Positions 1-10,171 of a DNA stretch of 64,000 nucleotides are shown here, piece after piece. Within the stretch, counting starts at the first letter, position 1. Every line of letters starts with the position of its first letter. The notes below the pieces were generated by a model, which was not told where the DNA came from, made no database searches, and saw only the letters and a program-made list of their open reading frames with translations. The DNA comes from Aplectana chamaeleonis. Its lineage: Eukaryota > Nematoda > Chromadorea > Rhabditida > Cosmocercidae. The stretch spans positions 744,001 through 808,000 of the forward strand of contig JAPDOI010000040.1 in NCBI GenBank assembly GCA_029168955.1. Direction: 5' to 3'. Both the position numbers and the translations under genes were made by a program.

Positions 1-9
1 ATGAATAGA

Positions 10-313
10 CAGGGTTGAGCAGGCCGTTGTGGCGATTTTCGACGCGGCTACGTCCACCCCCATTTTCCTTCTTTTAACCCAAAATTTAATGACCCCCTAG
101 GACCAAAAAAATTCTAGCTTTATTTGGAGTCCAAATTTGAAGAAAAGCGGAACTTGTGGCAGTATTTTTTAGAATCAAGTTCGGTCGCGGCTGAAGTGGA
201 CGCCCATTTTTCTCCAAAAATTTTCGACCCCCTCCATATTTTTATTTTTTTTACCAAATTTCCAAAAATCTTACGACCCCCGTTGTGGCCAGTCACAACG
301 CTGCTCAACCCTG
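10..313. mobile_element. hAT-like MITE, 304 bp
   Basis: Inverted termini CAGGGTTGAGCAG (10-22) and CTGCTCAACCCTG (301-313) are exact complements. They are flanked by 8-bp repeats TGAATAGA (2-9) and GGAATAGA (314-321), which match at 7 of 8 positions. A CAGGG terminus with an 8-bp TSD is the hAT signature. The interior is AT-rich with no transposase, so the element is non-autonomous. Confidence 0.72.
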
Positions 314-690
314 GGAATAGAGTCGTAGTTTCTTGGGTGAAAAAAAAAGAAAATTGCCACCTAATACGGGGTTCATGAAAATCATAAAAGATTTTCCAAT
401 TTTTTTTCAGTCACTGAAGAAGAAGGTTCGTAGCTCAGTCGAAGTCGGTCACAACATCCCGATGGACCCTTGGTGGAACGAATGTTTTGCAAAAAAAATA
501 GGAGAATGAAGAAAGGACCGAATCCCTTCGAAACTAGAAAAAAAACAAGATATAGCAGGTCACTGGAAACCGATGCGAGCGATGAAGGTTTGTCGATTTC
601 CCCAAATTGCCCCTTTCCCTTCATTAGAATATCTGAACGCATTGCACTCTTCGGGAATGAAAAGATCCCGAAGATCGCAATGCGATCATG
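314..690. other. No gene recognised
   Basis: A- and T-rich sequence with homopolymer runs. Short open frames on both strands resemble no family I know. The minus strand holds a pyrimidine tract ending in CTAG near 530, but the frame after it does not continue the GRAF-like exons found at 10.0-10.3 kb, so I do not call an exon. Confidence 0.5.
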
Positions 691-693
691 ATC

Positions 694-1234
694 ATGTGCG
701 TATCAACGAGCACTTAGATGGGAAAGAAAGGTCGCGTAGTTACACTGCACTGGGGACCCACAGAGATAATTGCCACCCGGGGGAGGATTTTGAGGTGCGA
801 GTGGAGCCACTGGCGCAAGAGGTCACGACAAGTGCGCGAAAAGCTCTCGAGGCGTTCTGGATACATGCGAGAGATCCCAAGATCAACCGGAAGGACGAGG
901 GCCTATATATAACCCGGGAACTCCAGCCATATATCAGACTTGCCTTCTGATTCGAGCCGAATATCTGTTCCATCGGTGCCCCTCCGTACTCCTACTGATC
1001 CATTATCGCTTGAGGACTTGATTAGGTACGATAAGTTGTCTACTTTTCTCCTGTTTATCAGTTTGGAAATTTGGAAGTCGATTTTCTGTAGTTTACCGTT
1101 ACGGCGTTTGAAAGTGTATTTTTATAAATGGAATTGGCTCTTTCAGACTCTGAAGAAGGCGAAGCCGTTGAAACGTCAGTCGAATAAAGTCGGTTACCAC
1201 CTCGTGCCAAGCTGTATTCAACTTCAACAATATT
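694..1234 (+). pseudogene. 3' fragment of a Penelope-like element (GIY-YIG C-terminus and 3'UTR)
   Basis: This is a second, partial copy of the 3' end of the Penelope-like element at 2,222-4,673. It matches from the NEHLDG box of the GIY-YIG domain (694, equivalent to 4,139) through the terminal stop (948-950) and a 3'UTR ending CAACAATAT (1234). The shared C-terminus includes RDPKINRKDEGLYITREL and ends IRLAF. Compared with the downstream copy it lacks 9 bp (a repeated GGCTTGGAT) and has point changes. It lies upstream of and in the same orientation as the larger copy, the partial-tandem layout known for Penelope-like elements. Sequence before 694 is unrelated, so it is truncated at its 5' side. 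Confidence 0.85.
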
Positions 1235-1239
1235 GTACT

Positions 1240-1780
1240 AACGCCGAGGTTCAATGAGAGTCGTACATGGCAACTGCTTCGAAATGTACCAGCTGAATTC
1301 CAACGACTCGTCCAACAAGCATTGTCTCTGAGACAAAAAATCGTGTCAACGAGGCAATCAATCCACTTCCTCTCCCGATGCCTGAGCCACAACGTCGTCC
1401 CGAAGTTTATCACGAAGAAGAAATTGCGTGACGTATGCCGAAGGCCGGCAAGCGATCCAAAGATACGAAAAATCGAGCTGCAACTTCTCCGAATCGCTCT
1501 ACGCGATAAGAAAGATCATTTGTTCATTGTGCTCAATAAGTGCAGTTCGAAAGGAATTGTGTAAAGTTTTTGGAGGGTTGTCTTTGGGGGAGGATATTGG
1601 GGGAGTCAAAATCTATTTGTGATCATATACGGTCTAAGGCCAAGGCATCTCTACAGAAGAAATTCGATGACCTTTTGTGTACAGCTCATGGCCAGGAGAA
1701 TGGGCGTTCTAGTGTTGCATCGGATCAAGTTCCTAGCCATCAAACAGTTGTCATGTATGTAATCTTCTAATAATACGTTG
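1240..1780 (+). pseudogene. Possible N-terminal region of the Penelope-like element
   Basis: A frame through 1,322-1,563 encodes a basic, helical stretch (VSTRQSIHFLSRCLSHNVVP, then a Lys/Arg-rich segment) that resembles the region preceding the RT in Penelope-like polyproteins. It starts right after the 3' end of the upstream fragment, as expected where two tandem copies join. It is separated from the RT frame at 2,222 by a non-coding stretch with promoter-like motifs, so the segment may end at the AATAAA near 1,812 or be joined by an intron. I rely on gross similarity only and cannot confirm homology. Confidence 0.35.
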
Positions 1781-1874
1781 TAACACTTTTTTCTTAAGTA
1801 ATCTCCTTTTGTAATAAATTGCATGTGGTTGGTCCCTAATTCGTTTGACCCAGTTGTCCTTGACACTGCATTGG

Positions 1875-2040
1875 CCACTTCCGGTCAGCGTACCAGGCAG
1901 TGCCACTTCCGGTCACGCTCTATGACTGCCACCCCCGTTCAAAGTCCAAGTGATCACTTCCGGTACACCAGACAGTGCCACTTCCGGTGCCGCCTCTTGG
2001 GGCTGTAGCCAGCCCTATATAAGTCGACTTTTTCTTCCCT
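1875..2040 (+). promoter_or_regulatory. Promoter-like block: four (C/T)CACTTCCGGT boxes plus TATA
   Basis: The 11-mer (C/T)CACTTCCGGT occurs at 1875-1885, 1903-1913, 1954-1964 and 1978-1988, interleaved with ACCAG(G/A)CAGTG. TATATAAG follows at 2016-2023, then a pyrimidine-rich stretch. CACTTCCGG is an ETS-type core, and a TATA box 28 bp after the last copy makes a plausible pol II promoter for the Penelope-like ORF starting about 200 bp downstream. Function is inferred from the arrangement. Confidence 0.5.
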
Positions 2041-2094
2041 TAAGATAGATTTGATTCTTGCTCTTGTTGTTTTTCTTTGTTTTAATAAACCTCT

Positions 2095-2116
2095 GTAAAC
2101 TCTCTCTCTCTCTTGT
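2095..2116 (+). repeat. CT microsatellite
   Basis: A short (CT)n run in the leader between the TATA box and the Penelope-like reading frame. Confidence 0.7.
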
Positions 2117-2221
2117 TTCAAACCCCGAAACTCTCAGTCCTCCGCTTGTCCACTGGGAAAAACCACTAGACAAGCTCTTCTGCGGAATCGTAGAAGAACT
2201 CTCCCCTATAGAGTACCCCCC

Positions 2222-4405
2222 TTGGATTACACAGTCAGTAGTGCACCGAGGTCGGAAACTCGTAGAGTTACCGTGTTGGGCAATGCCTCCCTCTCCGAAA
2301 ATGCACTCGCAGTCTTAAAACTGGGTCCTAGTTTTTCTCCGTCTCAGAGCATTTCCACTCATGTCATGCGCAAAGTCGTCTGCGGTCTCCACGAGCTCCA
2401 AGATCGCCTCCGTTGGAAGGCTAAGATCGAAGGTGGGCAAATCAGTGCGGCGCAAATTCGGGCGTTTCGTACCATCCCCTTCCCACAAACGTAATTCAAA
2501 CAGCAGGAACCCAATATAGGCGTCGATATAAACTTTCGTCTCTTTGCCGACGAAGTTTTCAGGGTGTTTAGGCGTTTTCAAGAGAGAAAAATCCCCAAGA
2601 ATCTAAGCCGCTTGCAATTTGCGGGCTTAAAAGAGGTGCGCAAACTTATAGACTCCAATAACATCCGTTTATCCGTCAGCGACAAAGGTGGGGAGTTTGT
2701 CGTAATCCCTCATGATATGGACGTGGCAATAACCGGAAACCATCTGTCCGATACGTCCATTTATCGCCCCTCCTCGGATAAAGAGTTCAGATCCCAATAT
2801 CGCAGGCTGAATAGGTTATGGGTTGCGGAGGCTAAAACGGCTGGTCTATCCCAAGCAATAATTACGCGCCTTAAAATTGAAACCCCAACTTGTCCCGTTT
2901 TGTACTTGCTCATCCAAGCTCATAAATTCGGGGCATCGGAGGACCTTTGTCAAGTCGACCCGGCCGCAGTCAATGTTAGACCCATCATCAGCTGCGTGGG
3001 TGGTGCCACGGACCGAAACGCGTGGTTTCTTAGTTCAGTACTGAGCAAACTCTTACCTTTTATTCCAGCTCACCTGCCCAATACACAAGTTTTTCTTGAC
3101 CGCCTGCGCTCCACACAACTAAGCAGCAGTTGTGTATGGGAATCTTTTGACGTTACATCGCTTTACACCAATGTTAGCAACGACTCCGCAATGCAGGCAA
3201 TTTTCGAGCTTCTAAACCAGCACCAAAGCAGCGTCAATATGTATGGGCTCTCTGTGCGCAGTCTTATGGCTCTCCTAAAAGAGTGCCTCAGTTGTGATGT
3301 TTTCAAGTGACGGGTAGCTATTTTTCACAATTGCGGGGCTGGCTATGGGACAGCGGCTGGCACCAACGCTCGCCATCGCCTTCATGGCGAAGGTCGAAAC
3401 ACCTGTGCTCGAAACCCTTCCCTTGATTTATAGTCGTTACATTGACGACTGTTTCATGATTTGCTCGACGCAACAGGAGCTGAACCACTGTTTCGACCTA
3501 ATGAACGCCCAGTACGAACACATCAAGCTAACTCGGGAAAAGCCTTGCGATAGCTGGTTGTCTTTCTTAAATGTTCAGGTTCAAGTTTTGGGGGATAGAA
3601 AAATAACAAAATGGTATCGCAAGCCCTCAAACAAAAACATTTTAGTCCACTGGCAATCGGCCCACCCCACCCAAACTAAAAGGGCAGTTGTCCGGAATAT
3701 GTTCCACACCGCAGTGTGTGTTCGGGCGAACAAGAGCGGCAGGAGTCTAAAAGACTCGCAAGTCAAATTGCACCTCTCAACGGATATGAACCTCATCCAA
3801 CGAGGTCAAGACCCGGGCGCGAGCAGGGACCCAACAGACCGCCCGGCGATAAAATTTCCTTCACGATACCTTTCATCTCGGATGAAGTGAGCAGCGCCGT
3901 CAGAAACTGCTTGCAAAGAACGGGGTTAGAAAACACAGTGGCTTTGGTGGACATCCCACCCAATAATTTGAAACGTCAACTGGTCAGAAATCGCCTACAC
4001 GATCGCGCCTGCGTTATACCACAATGCATCATTTGCCCTCAGGGCAGGGAAGGTGATTGTGCTGCTACAGGTGTCACCTATCTCACCAAATGCCAGAGCT
4101 GCGCTGAGGAATATAAAGGAGAGACAGCTCGACCATTGCATGTGCGTATGAACGAGCACTTGGATGGCTTGGATGGGAAAGGAAGGTCGCGTAGTTACAC
4201 TGCACTGGGGACCCACAGAGATAATTGCCACCAGGGGGAGGATTTTGAGGTGCGAGTGGAGATACTGGCGCGGGAGGTCACGACAAGTGCGCGAAAAGCT
4301 CTCGAGGCGTTCTGGATCCATGCGAGAGATCCCAAGATCAACCGGAAGGACGAGGGGCTATATATAACCCGGGAACTCCATCCCTATATCAGACTTGCCT
4401 TCTGA
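2222..4405 (+). pseudogene. Penelope-like element polyprotein: reverse transcriptase plus GIY-YIG endonuclease, decayed
   Basis: One frame runs from about 2,222 to 3,310 with a single in-frame TAA at 2492-2494. It carries the N-terminal RT boxes (SVSDKGGEFVVIPHDMD) and motif A as FDVTSLYTNV near 3,150-3,180. After a damaged stretch at 3,305-3,345 the frame shifts and continues with GLAMGQRLAPTLAIAF and the catalytic box YSRYIDDC near 3,430-3,455. A further shift near 3,720 leads into the frame ending at 4,405. That frame holds the Cys-rich linker (CIICP...C) and a GIY-YIG-type endonuclease core (VTYLTKCQSCAEEYKGET, R, NEHL), ending IRLAF. RT followed by a C-terminal GIY-YIG domain is diagnostic of EN-positive Penelope-like elements, which act in target-primed reverse transcription. 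One stop and at least two frameshifts make this copy dead. Confidence 0.9.
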
Positions 4406-4673
4406 TTCGGGCCGAATATCTGTTCCATCAGTGCCCCTCCGTACTCCTACTGATCCATGATCGCTTGAGGACTTGATTAGGTACGATACGTTGTCTACTT
4501 TTCTCCTGTTTATCAGTTTGGAAATTTGGGAGTCGTTTTTCTGTAGAGAGTTTACCGTTATGGCGTTTGATCGTGTATTTTTATAAATGGAATTGGCTCT
4601 TTCAGACTCTGAAGAAGGCGAAGCCGCCGAAACGTCAGTCGAATAAAGTCGGTTACCACCTCGTGCCAAGCTG

Positions 4674-4851
4674 GGTGCTATGTGGGACGGGGGGGGGCAC
4701 TATGGCGCGATGGACTTGTCCACGCCCATTTTACTGTGCCGCACTAAATTTGAGCACCTACCCGGGGTTTCCCTCCCTTGCCAAAATCAGGAGAATCATT
4801 GCGGCACGGAAAAATGGGCGTGGCCAAGTGTGATACAACAGTGGCCGGTGC
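4674..4851. repeat. Family M foldback unit (left end of the composite)
   Basis: An imperfect palindrome built from a G-run, a cCACGCCCATTTT half, a core (ACCCGGGGTTTCCCTCCC) and the complementary AAATGGGCGTGG half. The same unit recurs in this window at 9,627, 22,633, 23,942, 46,431, 52,838 and 52,986. Its right terminus is missing; it runs straight into a second GGTGCTATGTGGGA at about 4,853. Confidence 0.8.
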
Positions 4852-4879
4852 TATGTGGGAAAGGGGGGGGGGCACTATG

Positions 4880-4945
4880 GAGTACAGTTACGGAGCTTCG
4901 GGAGCGAAAAATATTTTGACACTGGAGCGCGTTTTCCTCCCGTCC
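4880..4945. repeat. Left inner inverted arm of the composite element
   Basis: GAGTACAGTTACGGAGCTTC and the following 45 bp are the reverse complement, with few mismatches, of 9,552-9,625. They form a second, longer inverted repeat internal to the family M ends. Confidence 0.75.
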
Positions 4946-4978
4946 CTTTAATCGTTGCCGGTTTTGCAAGCTGCCGAG

Positions 4979-5715
4979 ATGTCGTACGTTCGTGCCGTGG
5001 CAGTGTGGAGGAAAGAAGATCGCCTCCGTGCAAACCGACGTCAACCCCTCCGAGAATAGGGTTTTTGTCGTGGGAGAGGTGCTGGTCGGCCGCAGCTCTC
5101 CTGAGAATTTTATTACAAAGGGCCGGCGTCGAGAGGAATCCAGGTCCAGCACGGAAGTATCCATGTGCCACCTGCGGCGAGGATGTTACCTGGCATAAAA
5201 CAAGTGTCCAGTGCTTCGGATGCCAAAGGTGAGTGCACTTCTCCTGTTCGGGCCTCAGTTCTGTGAGGCATCATGACTCATCCTTTCGTTGTGTTCTATG
5301 CTCTGCCCCCAACAACTCTGATTCCTCAATTACCAACCGCCCCCTCTCCATTGTTCACATTAATCTCAACGGCCTTCGCAACAAGTTATCTGAACTCTCT
5401 CTATTCGCACGTTCTCATCACCCGGATGTTATCATGGTTCAAGAAACCAAGCTCTCTCCATCTACCACTTATCCCCAACCTAACATTCCGGGCTACACCG
5501 CCTATCACATGTCAAGGACAGCTCTTGGGGGCGGAGTGTCTACTTTCGTGCAATCTGCCTTACCTTATCATATTATCCCTAATACTCCTAAGGACGGTAC
5601 TCTCGAGTACATTCCTGTCCACCTCCCCCTCAAAACCCCTTTATCTCTATTTAACATATATATATATATATATATATTCCTCCTATATCATCTTGTCCCC
5701 CCCCCCCTCTTATAA
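4979..5715 (+). pseudogene. A1 N-terminal part: 2A-like motif, PHD-like finger, start of APE domain
   Basis: ATG at 4979 opens a peptide starting MSYVRAVAVW, which aligns with the A4 start (MLNLRVVDLW). A frameshift near 5,055 leads to a hydrophobic segment (AAALLRILL), then AGVERNPGP at 5122-5148. Next comes a zinc finger with the spacing C-x2-C...C-x2-C...H-x2-C...C-x2-C, broken by an in-frame TGA at 5230-5232, probably from the Trp before VHFSC. The frame then carries APE motifs (HINLNGLRNKL, MVQETK) before an expanded TA repeat near 5,657 throws it out of frame. By analogy with known 2A sequences, translation would release the leader from the finger-endonuclease part; here the first motif residue is Gly rather than Asp. 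Confidence 0.8.
5657..5680 (+). repeat. (TA)n microsatellite inside the A1 endonuclease
   Basis: A run of TA dinucleotides replaces the NVYIPP-type segment seen at the same place in A3 and A4. The expansion shifts the reading frame, so it arose after insertion or on a dead copy. Confidence 0.85.
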
Positions 5716-6601
5716 TCCTATTCCCCTCCTTAAGCAGTTGTACGACTGCTCACTCTCCCCTTCAGCTGTCTTTGCGGGTGACTTCAATGCTCACACGTTC
5801 TGTTCCGCTCTTGATTCTGACGCCAGAGGGGAAGATGTCGAAGAATGGGCTGAGGAGTGTGACCTGGTTATCCTCAATGATGACCAGCCCACTCGTCTCC
5901 CTGCCAACGGCCGACCTTCTAGCCCAGATATCTCTCTTGTGTCATCCAATCTCTCTAATGCTTGCACGTGGTCCACATCCACAACTCTCTCCAGTGATCA
6001 CATTCCCGTCTTTGTCTATATTGATCTCTCTGACTATCTTGCCCCTTACTCTGGTTTTCGTCATCGTACTTATCTTAATTTAGGCCAAGCAGACTGGACC
6101 CTGTTCAGAGATGTTGCACTCCGCCATGCGGTCGACTTCCCATGGAATGGTGATGTTCATCAGAAAGAGCGCCATCTAACAAGTGCCATCCGCAAGGCCA
6201 TGAAAGCAGCAATTCCTGAGGGTCGTGTCAAGACCTTTTTTCCAAATGTCAGCAGGGAAATACTGCAGAAGATAAGAACCAGAGATGAGAAGAGAGCCGC
6301 AGACCATCTAGACCCGGAGATTGCTGTGCTGGATAATGAGATCAAGCAGGATCTGGATAAGAACAAGAGGGAATGCTGGGAGAAGTTCACTGAAAAGCTG
6401 AATTTCAAGGCGAACGGAACTACGACGTGGAAAGTGTTGAGGAAAATTTCCGGAAGGTCCGCTCGCCCGATGAGCTCCGCTATTGAGTTCGAGGAGAACG
6501 TCTTCAAATCAGGGAAAGCGGCTGCTTACGCACTCGGCAAGAATTTTTCATCACACGTACCAAGCGAGGCGTGCAAAACAGAGTCACGGTTAGAGAGCTG
6601 A
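5690..6601 (+). pseudogene. A1 APE endonuclease C-terminal half and linker
   Basis: The frame carries AGDFNAH (catalytic D and N of APE-type endonucleases), the ILNDDQPTRLP and PDISLVSSNL boxes and SSDHIPVF (the SDH active-site motif). A charged linker follows (PNVSREILQKIRTRDEKRA) and is shared with A3 and A4. The frame stops at 6,601, before the RT. The endonuclease nicks the target for reverse transcription. Confidence 0.85.
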
Positions 6602-8402
6602 GCCGGTTACCGCTCATGAACGCATCTGAGGCCTTTACTCTCACACAAGTAGAAGACTGTCAAAGAAATGCGGAATTCAGAAGGCTATCGGACCTGACGG
6701 TATCTCCCCAGCCATCCTGAAGAAGCTTCCCACGGAACTTCTACCGATGCTTGCAGATATCATTAACACTTCTTTCCGAACCTGCACTCTACCCCAAGCT
6801 TGAAAGACAGCCAATGTGATACCGTTGCCAAAGTCAGGCAAGTCCCAAAGCACGGCAAAAGGCTTTCGACCAATAAGCCTGTTATCGCCCGTCGCTAAAT
6901 TAGCTGAAAAAGTTGATCGTGACGGACCTGGCTGATCAAAATGAGCGACAGCAGCATCAGCATGGGTTCAGGAAACTTCACTCCACTACTACAGCTCTAT
7001 TGGAGATCGTGAGCTTTGCGGTCGATGGGTTCAACATGAGAAAGCTCTGAGAACGGTGGCCGTCGCCCTCGACCTGAGCAAAGCGTTTGACTCTGTTAAC
7101 TTGGGACTGCTGTCCGAGAAACTGCTCAAGTCGTCGCTACCATCATGGCAGAAGCGATGGATTGCAGCGTTCACTAAAGGCCGCCGTGCTGAGGTTCTGT
7201 TCCAGAATCATGTATCCGATAGCATTCCAATAGCAGCCGGTGTTCCGCAAGGCGGAGTGTTGTCCCCTGCCCTATTCAGCCTGTATCTTGAGGACATTCC
7301 CGAGCCTCCCAATGATGTAAGGATCGTTATGTATGCCGACGACATCACCATCATGTGCCAGGATCGTGACCTGCAGATAGCCGCTAACAAGATCAGCGCA
7401 TATCTCGTCGAGTTGAAGCTCTTCCTCGATAAAATGATGCTCACAGTCTCTGCCGTAAAATCCTCTGTTTCAGTGTTCACAACGAACACCAAGGAACACA
7501 GTGCCCATCCAGATGTCAAATGGGATGGTGACCTGTTGCCAGCAGCAAAATTCCCCAAGCTGCTTGGCCTTATTCTTGATCCCTCACTGAAGTTCCACAA
7601 AAACGCGGAACAGAAACAAACAGTCGTTAAGGCTAGGCTTAATATCTTGAGAGCTCTCGGAGGAACATCATGGGGAAGCAGCCGAGAGACTATATTGAGA
7701 ACCTACAGAGCAATACTTCAGCCGGCTCTGGAATATGCGGCACCAGTGTGGCAGCACCTGGTGTCTGACAGCTCCTGGATTAAGTTGCAGCGTGTACAGA
7801 ATGCTGCGCTTAGAATTGCTACCGGTTGTGCAAGGAGCTCCCCGGTGGAGCATCTTCACGCGGAGGCCTGCATATTGCCGGTCAAGGAGCATTGTGAACT
7901 CCAGGCACAGCAGATGTATATTAATGTTCTGAGGCAGCTGAATCATCAGTCAAAGAGAATCATGAAGCCCATAAGAGAGAGGTCGATTAGGACGCCGTTC
8001 GCCGATGCTCCTCGTAAAGTTGATGTACAGAAATGGGCCGACTCCAACATGGAAAGGCTTCGTCTTCTGCGTGAGGAGCACACCCAGTTTGTTCGAGGAT
8101 ATCTAGCAAAGGCGGCTGTGAACCCTATCTTGGGAACGGTGCCGCCTCGGGTTTGCGAGTCCGAGTCTCAACTCGGCAGACGAGCCAGATGTGCTCTTGC
8201 ATCGCTGCGCTGTGGTCATTCTATTCTGCTCATGTCTTACGTCAACAAGATCGACAGCAGCCGACCAGACGCATGCCCGGACTGTGGTGCTCCCGGACAC
8301 GACACGGCGCACTTGTTCATGTGCCCGAAGAGACCTACCTCCTTAACAACAATGGACCTTTGGACGAATCCTGTGAAGGCCGCCCAGTTCCTCAACCTAT
8401 GA
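6602..8402 (+). pseudogene. A1 reverse transcriptase and C-terminal zinc knuckle
   Basis: The first 450 bp are broken but readable in pieces (IGPDGISPAIL, RPISLLSPVAKLAEK). A 448-residue frame then runs from 7,056 to 8,402 with RT motif A (VALDLSKAFDSVN), motif B (AAGVPQGGVLSPALFSLYLE) and the catalytic box YADDITI. A thumb region ends with C-P-D-C-x5-H-x3-H-x4-C and the C-terminus AAQFLNL. The stop lies about 20 bp before the AAG tail. The intact second half suggests moderate age. Confidence 0.9.
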
Positions 8403-8446
8403 CAAAAACCACTTTGAGGCTGCAGAAGAAGAAGAAGGTTTTGCAA

Positions 8447-9551
8447 TGTCAGTCGCGATCTGCACGTGTATAAATAATGTTTTTGGGGAAATGGCAAATC
8501 TTTGAATTGAAAAAATACCTCAATTCTGTACTAAGGATTGAAACTCCGGGTGGGCGAAATCCTCGTATGCGTTGTAAATTTCTCACACTCCGGGGTTCCA
8601 ACCCCTGGCCCAAAATCGGGGAAACCTCCCCACAAATGCAAGCTTAATACCGAATCCAGCTCATCGCAAGCGCGACTGTACATACGACACTCAAAAATTT
8701 TGTTAACGCATGCTTATACAACAAAATGATGTATTCAGATGCTTCAGAGAAATGCTGGGGGCTAATTTCCTGGAACTTTGGAGAGCAAAAATGTATTTGG
8801 CCTGAATAAACGTACGTATGTACTGGAGAGGGATGTCAAAAAAGAATTTGCATCCACATCAAAATTTTCCACTTTTGGAATTTCTATAAAATTTGATGCG
8901 TGTGCCAAACGTTTTCCAAATTGCTCCAAGGGGTTGAAACTCCGCGTGGACAGATTTTGACGTGGGTACGGAATTTCTCTCCCCCCCCCTCTATTATGCG
9001 TATTTCAACCTTCTCCAAACCGTCACACCATCCAAGGGTGTGGCAGTACAAGCCTGTAAGTATGTCTCACAACATACGGTAACTATGACAATTTTGTAAA
9101 TGAGAATTGTTTAACAGTGTTGTATTCAGTGTTCTTGGTTTAACTGATTTTCCTCGGTGGCGTCGGAACTCGTCCGCGCCATGATTTTTACACCCAACAA
9201 ACTTTGAACCAACCCGGGGTTTCCCTCCCCTTCCGAAATCAGGAGAGTTATGGGCCCTAAGAAGTGTATCGTACATACGAAGTCAAATTTCCAATTTGAG
9301 TTTAACCTCTGGTTTCAGAGCTCAAAAAATCGCGGCCTCCTGCGAGCTCCGACGGGAATTCTCCCAGGAAATTCCTCACGGCGTTTCCACAGACAGTTCA
9401 CATTTGGCGAAATCAATCGTCTTTGTCGTCAAGTATTACTATAACATCCGAATTGATCTTCCGTTAACACGAGCATGCATTTTCTGAAGATTGCAATGCT
9501 TCTGCCGTCCACCATCTAATCGATAAAAATGGCGCGATTGTGATCGAGAAA
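8447..9551. other. Interior of the composite DNA element, no gene
   Basis: AT-rich sequence with no recognisable frame. 9,165-9,260 contains a degenerate family M core (CCCGGGGTTTCCCTCCCC followed by AATCAGGAGAG), so an old M copy lies here without clear termini. Confidence 0.6.
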
Positions 9552-9792
9552 TTGACACGGGTAGGAAAACGCGCCCCAATGCTAAATTATTTTTCGCTCC
9601 CGAAGCTCCGTAAATGTACTCGGCACTATGGCGCGATGGACTTGGCCACGCCCATTTTACTGTGCCGCACTAAAATTGAGCACCTACCCGGGGTTTCCCT
9701 CCCCTGCCAAATCAGGAGAGCCATTGCGGCACGGAAAAATGGGCGTGGCCAAGTGCGATACAACAGTGCCCCCCCCCTTCCCACATAGCACC
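9552..9792. repeat. Right inner arm and right family M unit of the composite
   Basis: 9,552-9,625 is the inverted partner of 4,880-4,945. 9,627-9,792 is a complete family M palindrome ending CACATAGCACC at the TSD. Confidence 0.8.
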
Positions 9793-10001
9793 CCAAGCTG
9801 TATTCAACTTCAACAATATGAAAAGATCTCCCACACAAAAATTCTGATAATCAGATTTCACTATACGGAAACTTCGAAAAAGTTAACAGGCGAAAGAGAA
9901 CAAAAAAACTTTTTTTTCCACGAGAATCCTCCGAGCAATACAGCGCAGCCAGAAATACTTAAACTAAAGGAATATGAAGACCAGTCTGAAAAATAGTGCA
10001 C

Positions 10002-10104
10002 CTCTTCAAGGGCTCCAAGTAGTGAGATTCAGCTTCATTAAGGATTTTCGTTCGCTCCTCTTCAACTTGATTGATAAGTTTTCCAAATTCCCGAAGACAA
10101 TTTC
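10002..10104 (-). CDS. Exon of a GRAF/oligophrenin-type RhoGAP, BAR domain part 2
   Basis: On the minus strand an intron ending TTTATTTTAG precedes this 103-bp exon, and GTGCAC follows it as donor. In the phase set by the upstream exon it reads NCLREFGKLINQV, EEERTKILNEAESHYLEPLK. This aligns with the BAR region of ARHGAP26/OPHN1-type proteins (SLxEFxxxLxxLExERxxMxxNA...LIxPLExF), which bind curved membrane and carry PH, RhoGAP and often SH3 domains further on. Splice phase is 2 at both ends. The next exon should encode a start like FRKEQIG; I do not find it within 200 bp, and the Penelope-like insertion begins there. Known family features come from memory; the exon structure is seen directly. 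Confidence 0.75.
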
Positions 10105-10171
10105 CTAAAATAAATGAAGCAAGCTGAAACCGCTTAGAAATAAATGAGTATAAAGATGTGACTAGATTTAC

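Larger units (their letters stand above)
4970..8436 (+). mobile_element. Full-length APE-type non-LTR retrotransposon A1
   Basis: Perfect 10-bp target-site duplications GGTTTTGCAA flank it (4960-4969 and 8437-8446). The 3' end is an (AAG)n tail directly after the stop. Its length of 3,467 bp matches the sibling A4 (3,456 bp), so it is complete at the 5' end. Domain order is a short leader peptide, a 2A-like motif, a PHD-like zinc finger, an APE endonuclease, RT and a C-terminal zinc knuckle. RT and thumb motifs resemble the Ingi/L1Tc and Jockey group. That clade call is tentative. Confidence 0.9.
4674..9792. mobile_element. Composite DNA element (family M ends) with 8-bp TSD CCAAGCTG
   Basis: It starts GGTGCTATGTGGGA and ends TCCCACATAGCACC, and is flanked by perfect CCAAGCTG repeats at 4666-4673 and 9793-9800. 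The left end is one complete foldback unit (4,674 to about 4,851) followed by a second left terminus. The right end is one unit (9,627-9,792). Inside lie longer inverted arms (4,880-4,945 and 9,552-9,625) and the non-LTR element A1. Without A1 it would be about 1.64 kb. No transposase frame is seen. The 8-bp TSD fits hAT or Merlin families; GG termini are more like Merlin, and I leave the superfamily open. Confidence 0.8.
2030..9820 (+). mobile_element. Penelope-like element split by a 5.1-kb insertion
   Basis: The leader and coding region (above) are followed by a 3'UTR that stops at 4,673 and resumes at 9,793, ending CAACAATAT near 9,820. The rejoined 3' end matches the 3' end of the upstream fragment at 1,205-1,234, which proves that 4,674-9,792 was inserted later. 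Sequence after 1,234 and after 9,820 is unrelated, which sets the element's 3' boundary. The 5' boundary is uncertain. The block lies just downstream of two minus-strand GRAF-like exons, so it probably sits in an intron of that gene. Confidence 0.8.
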
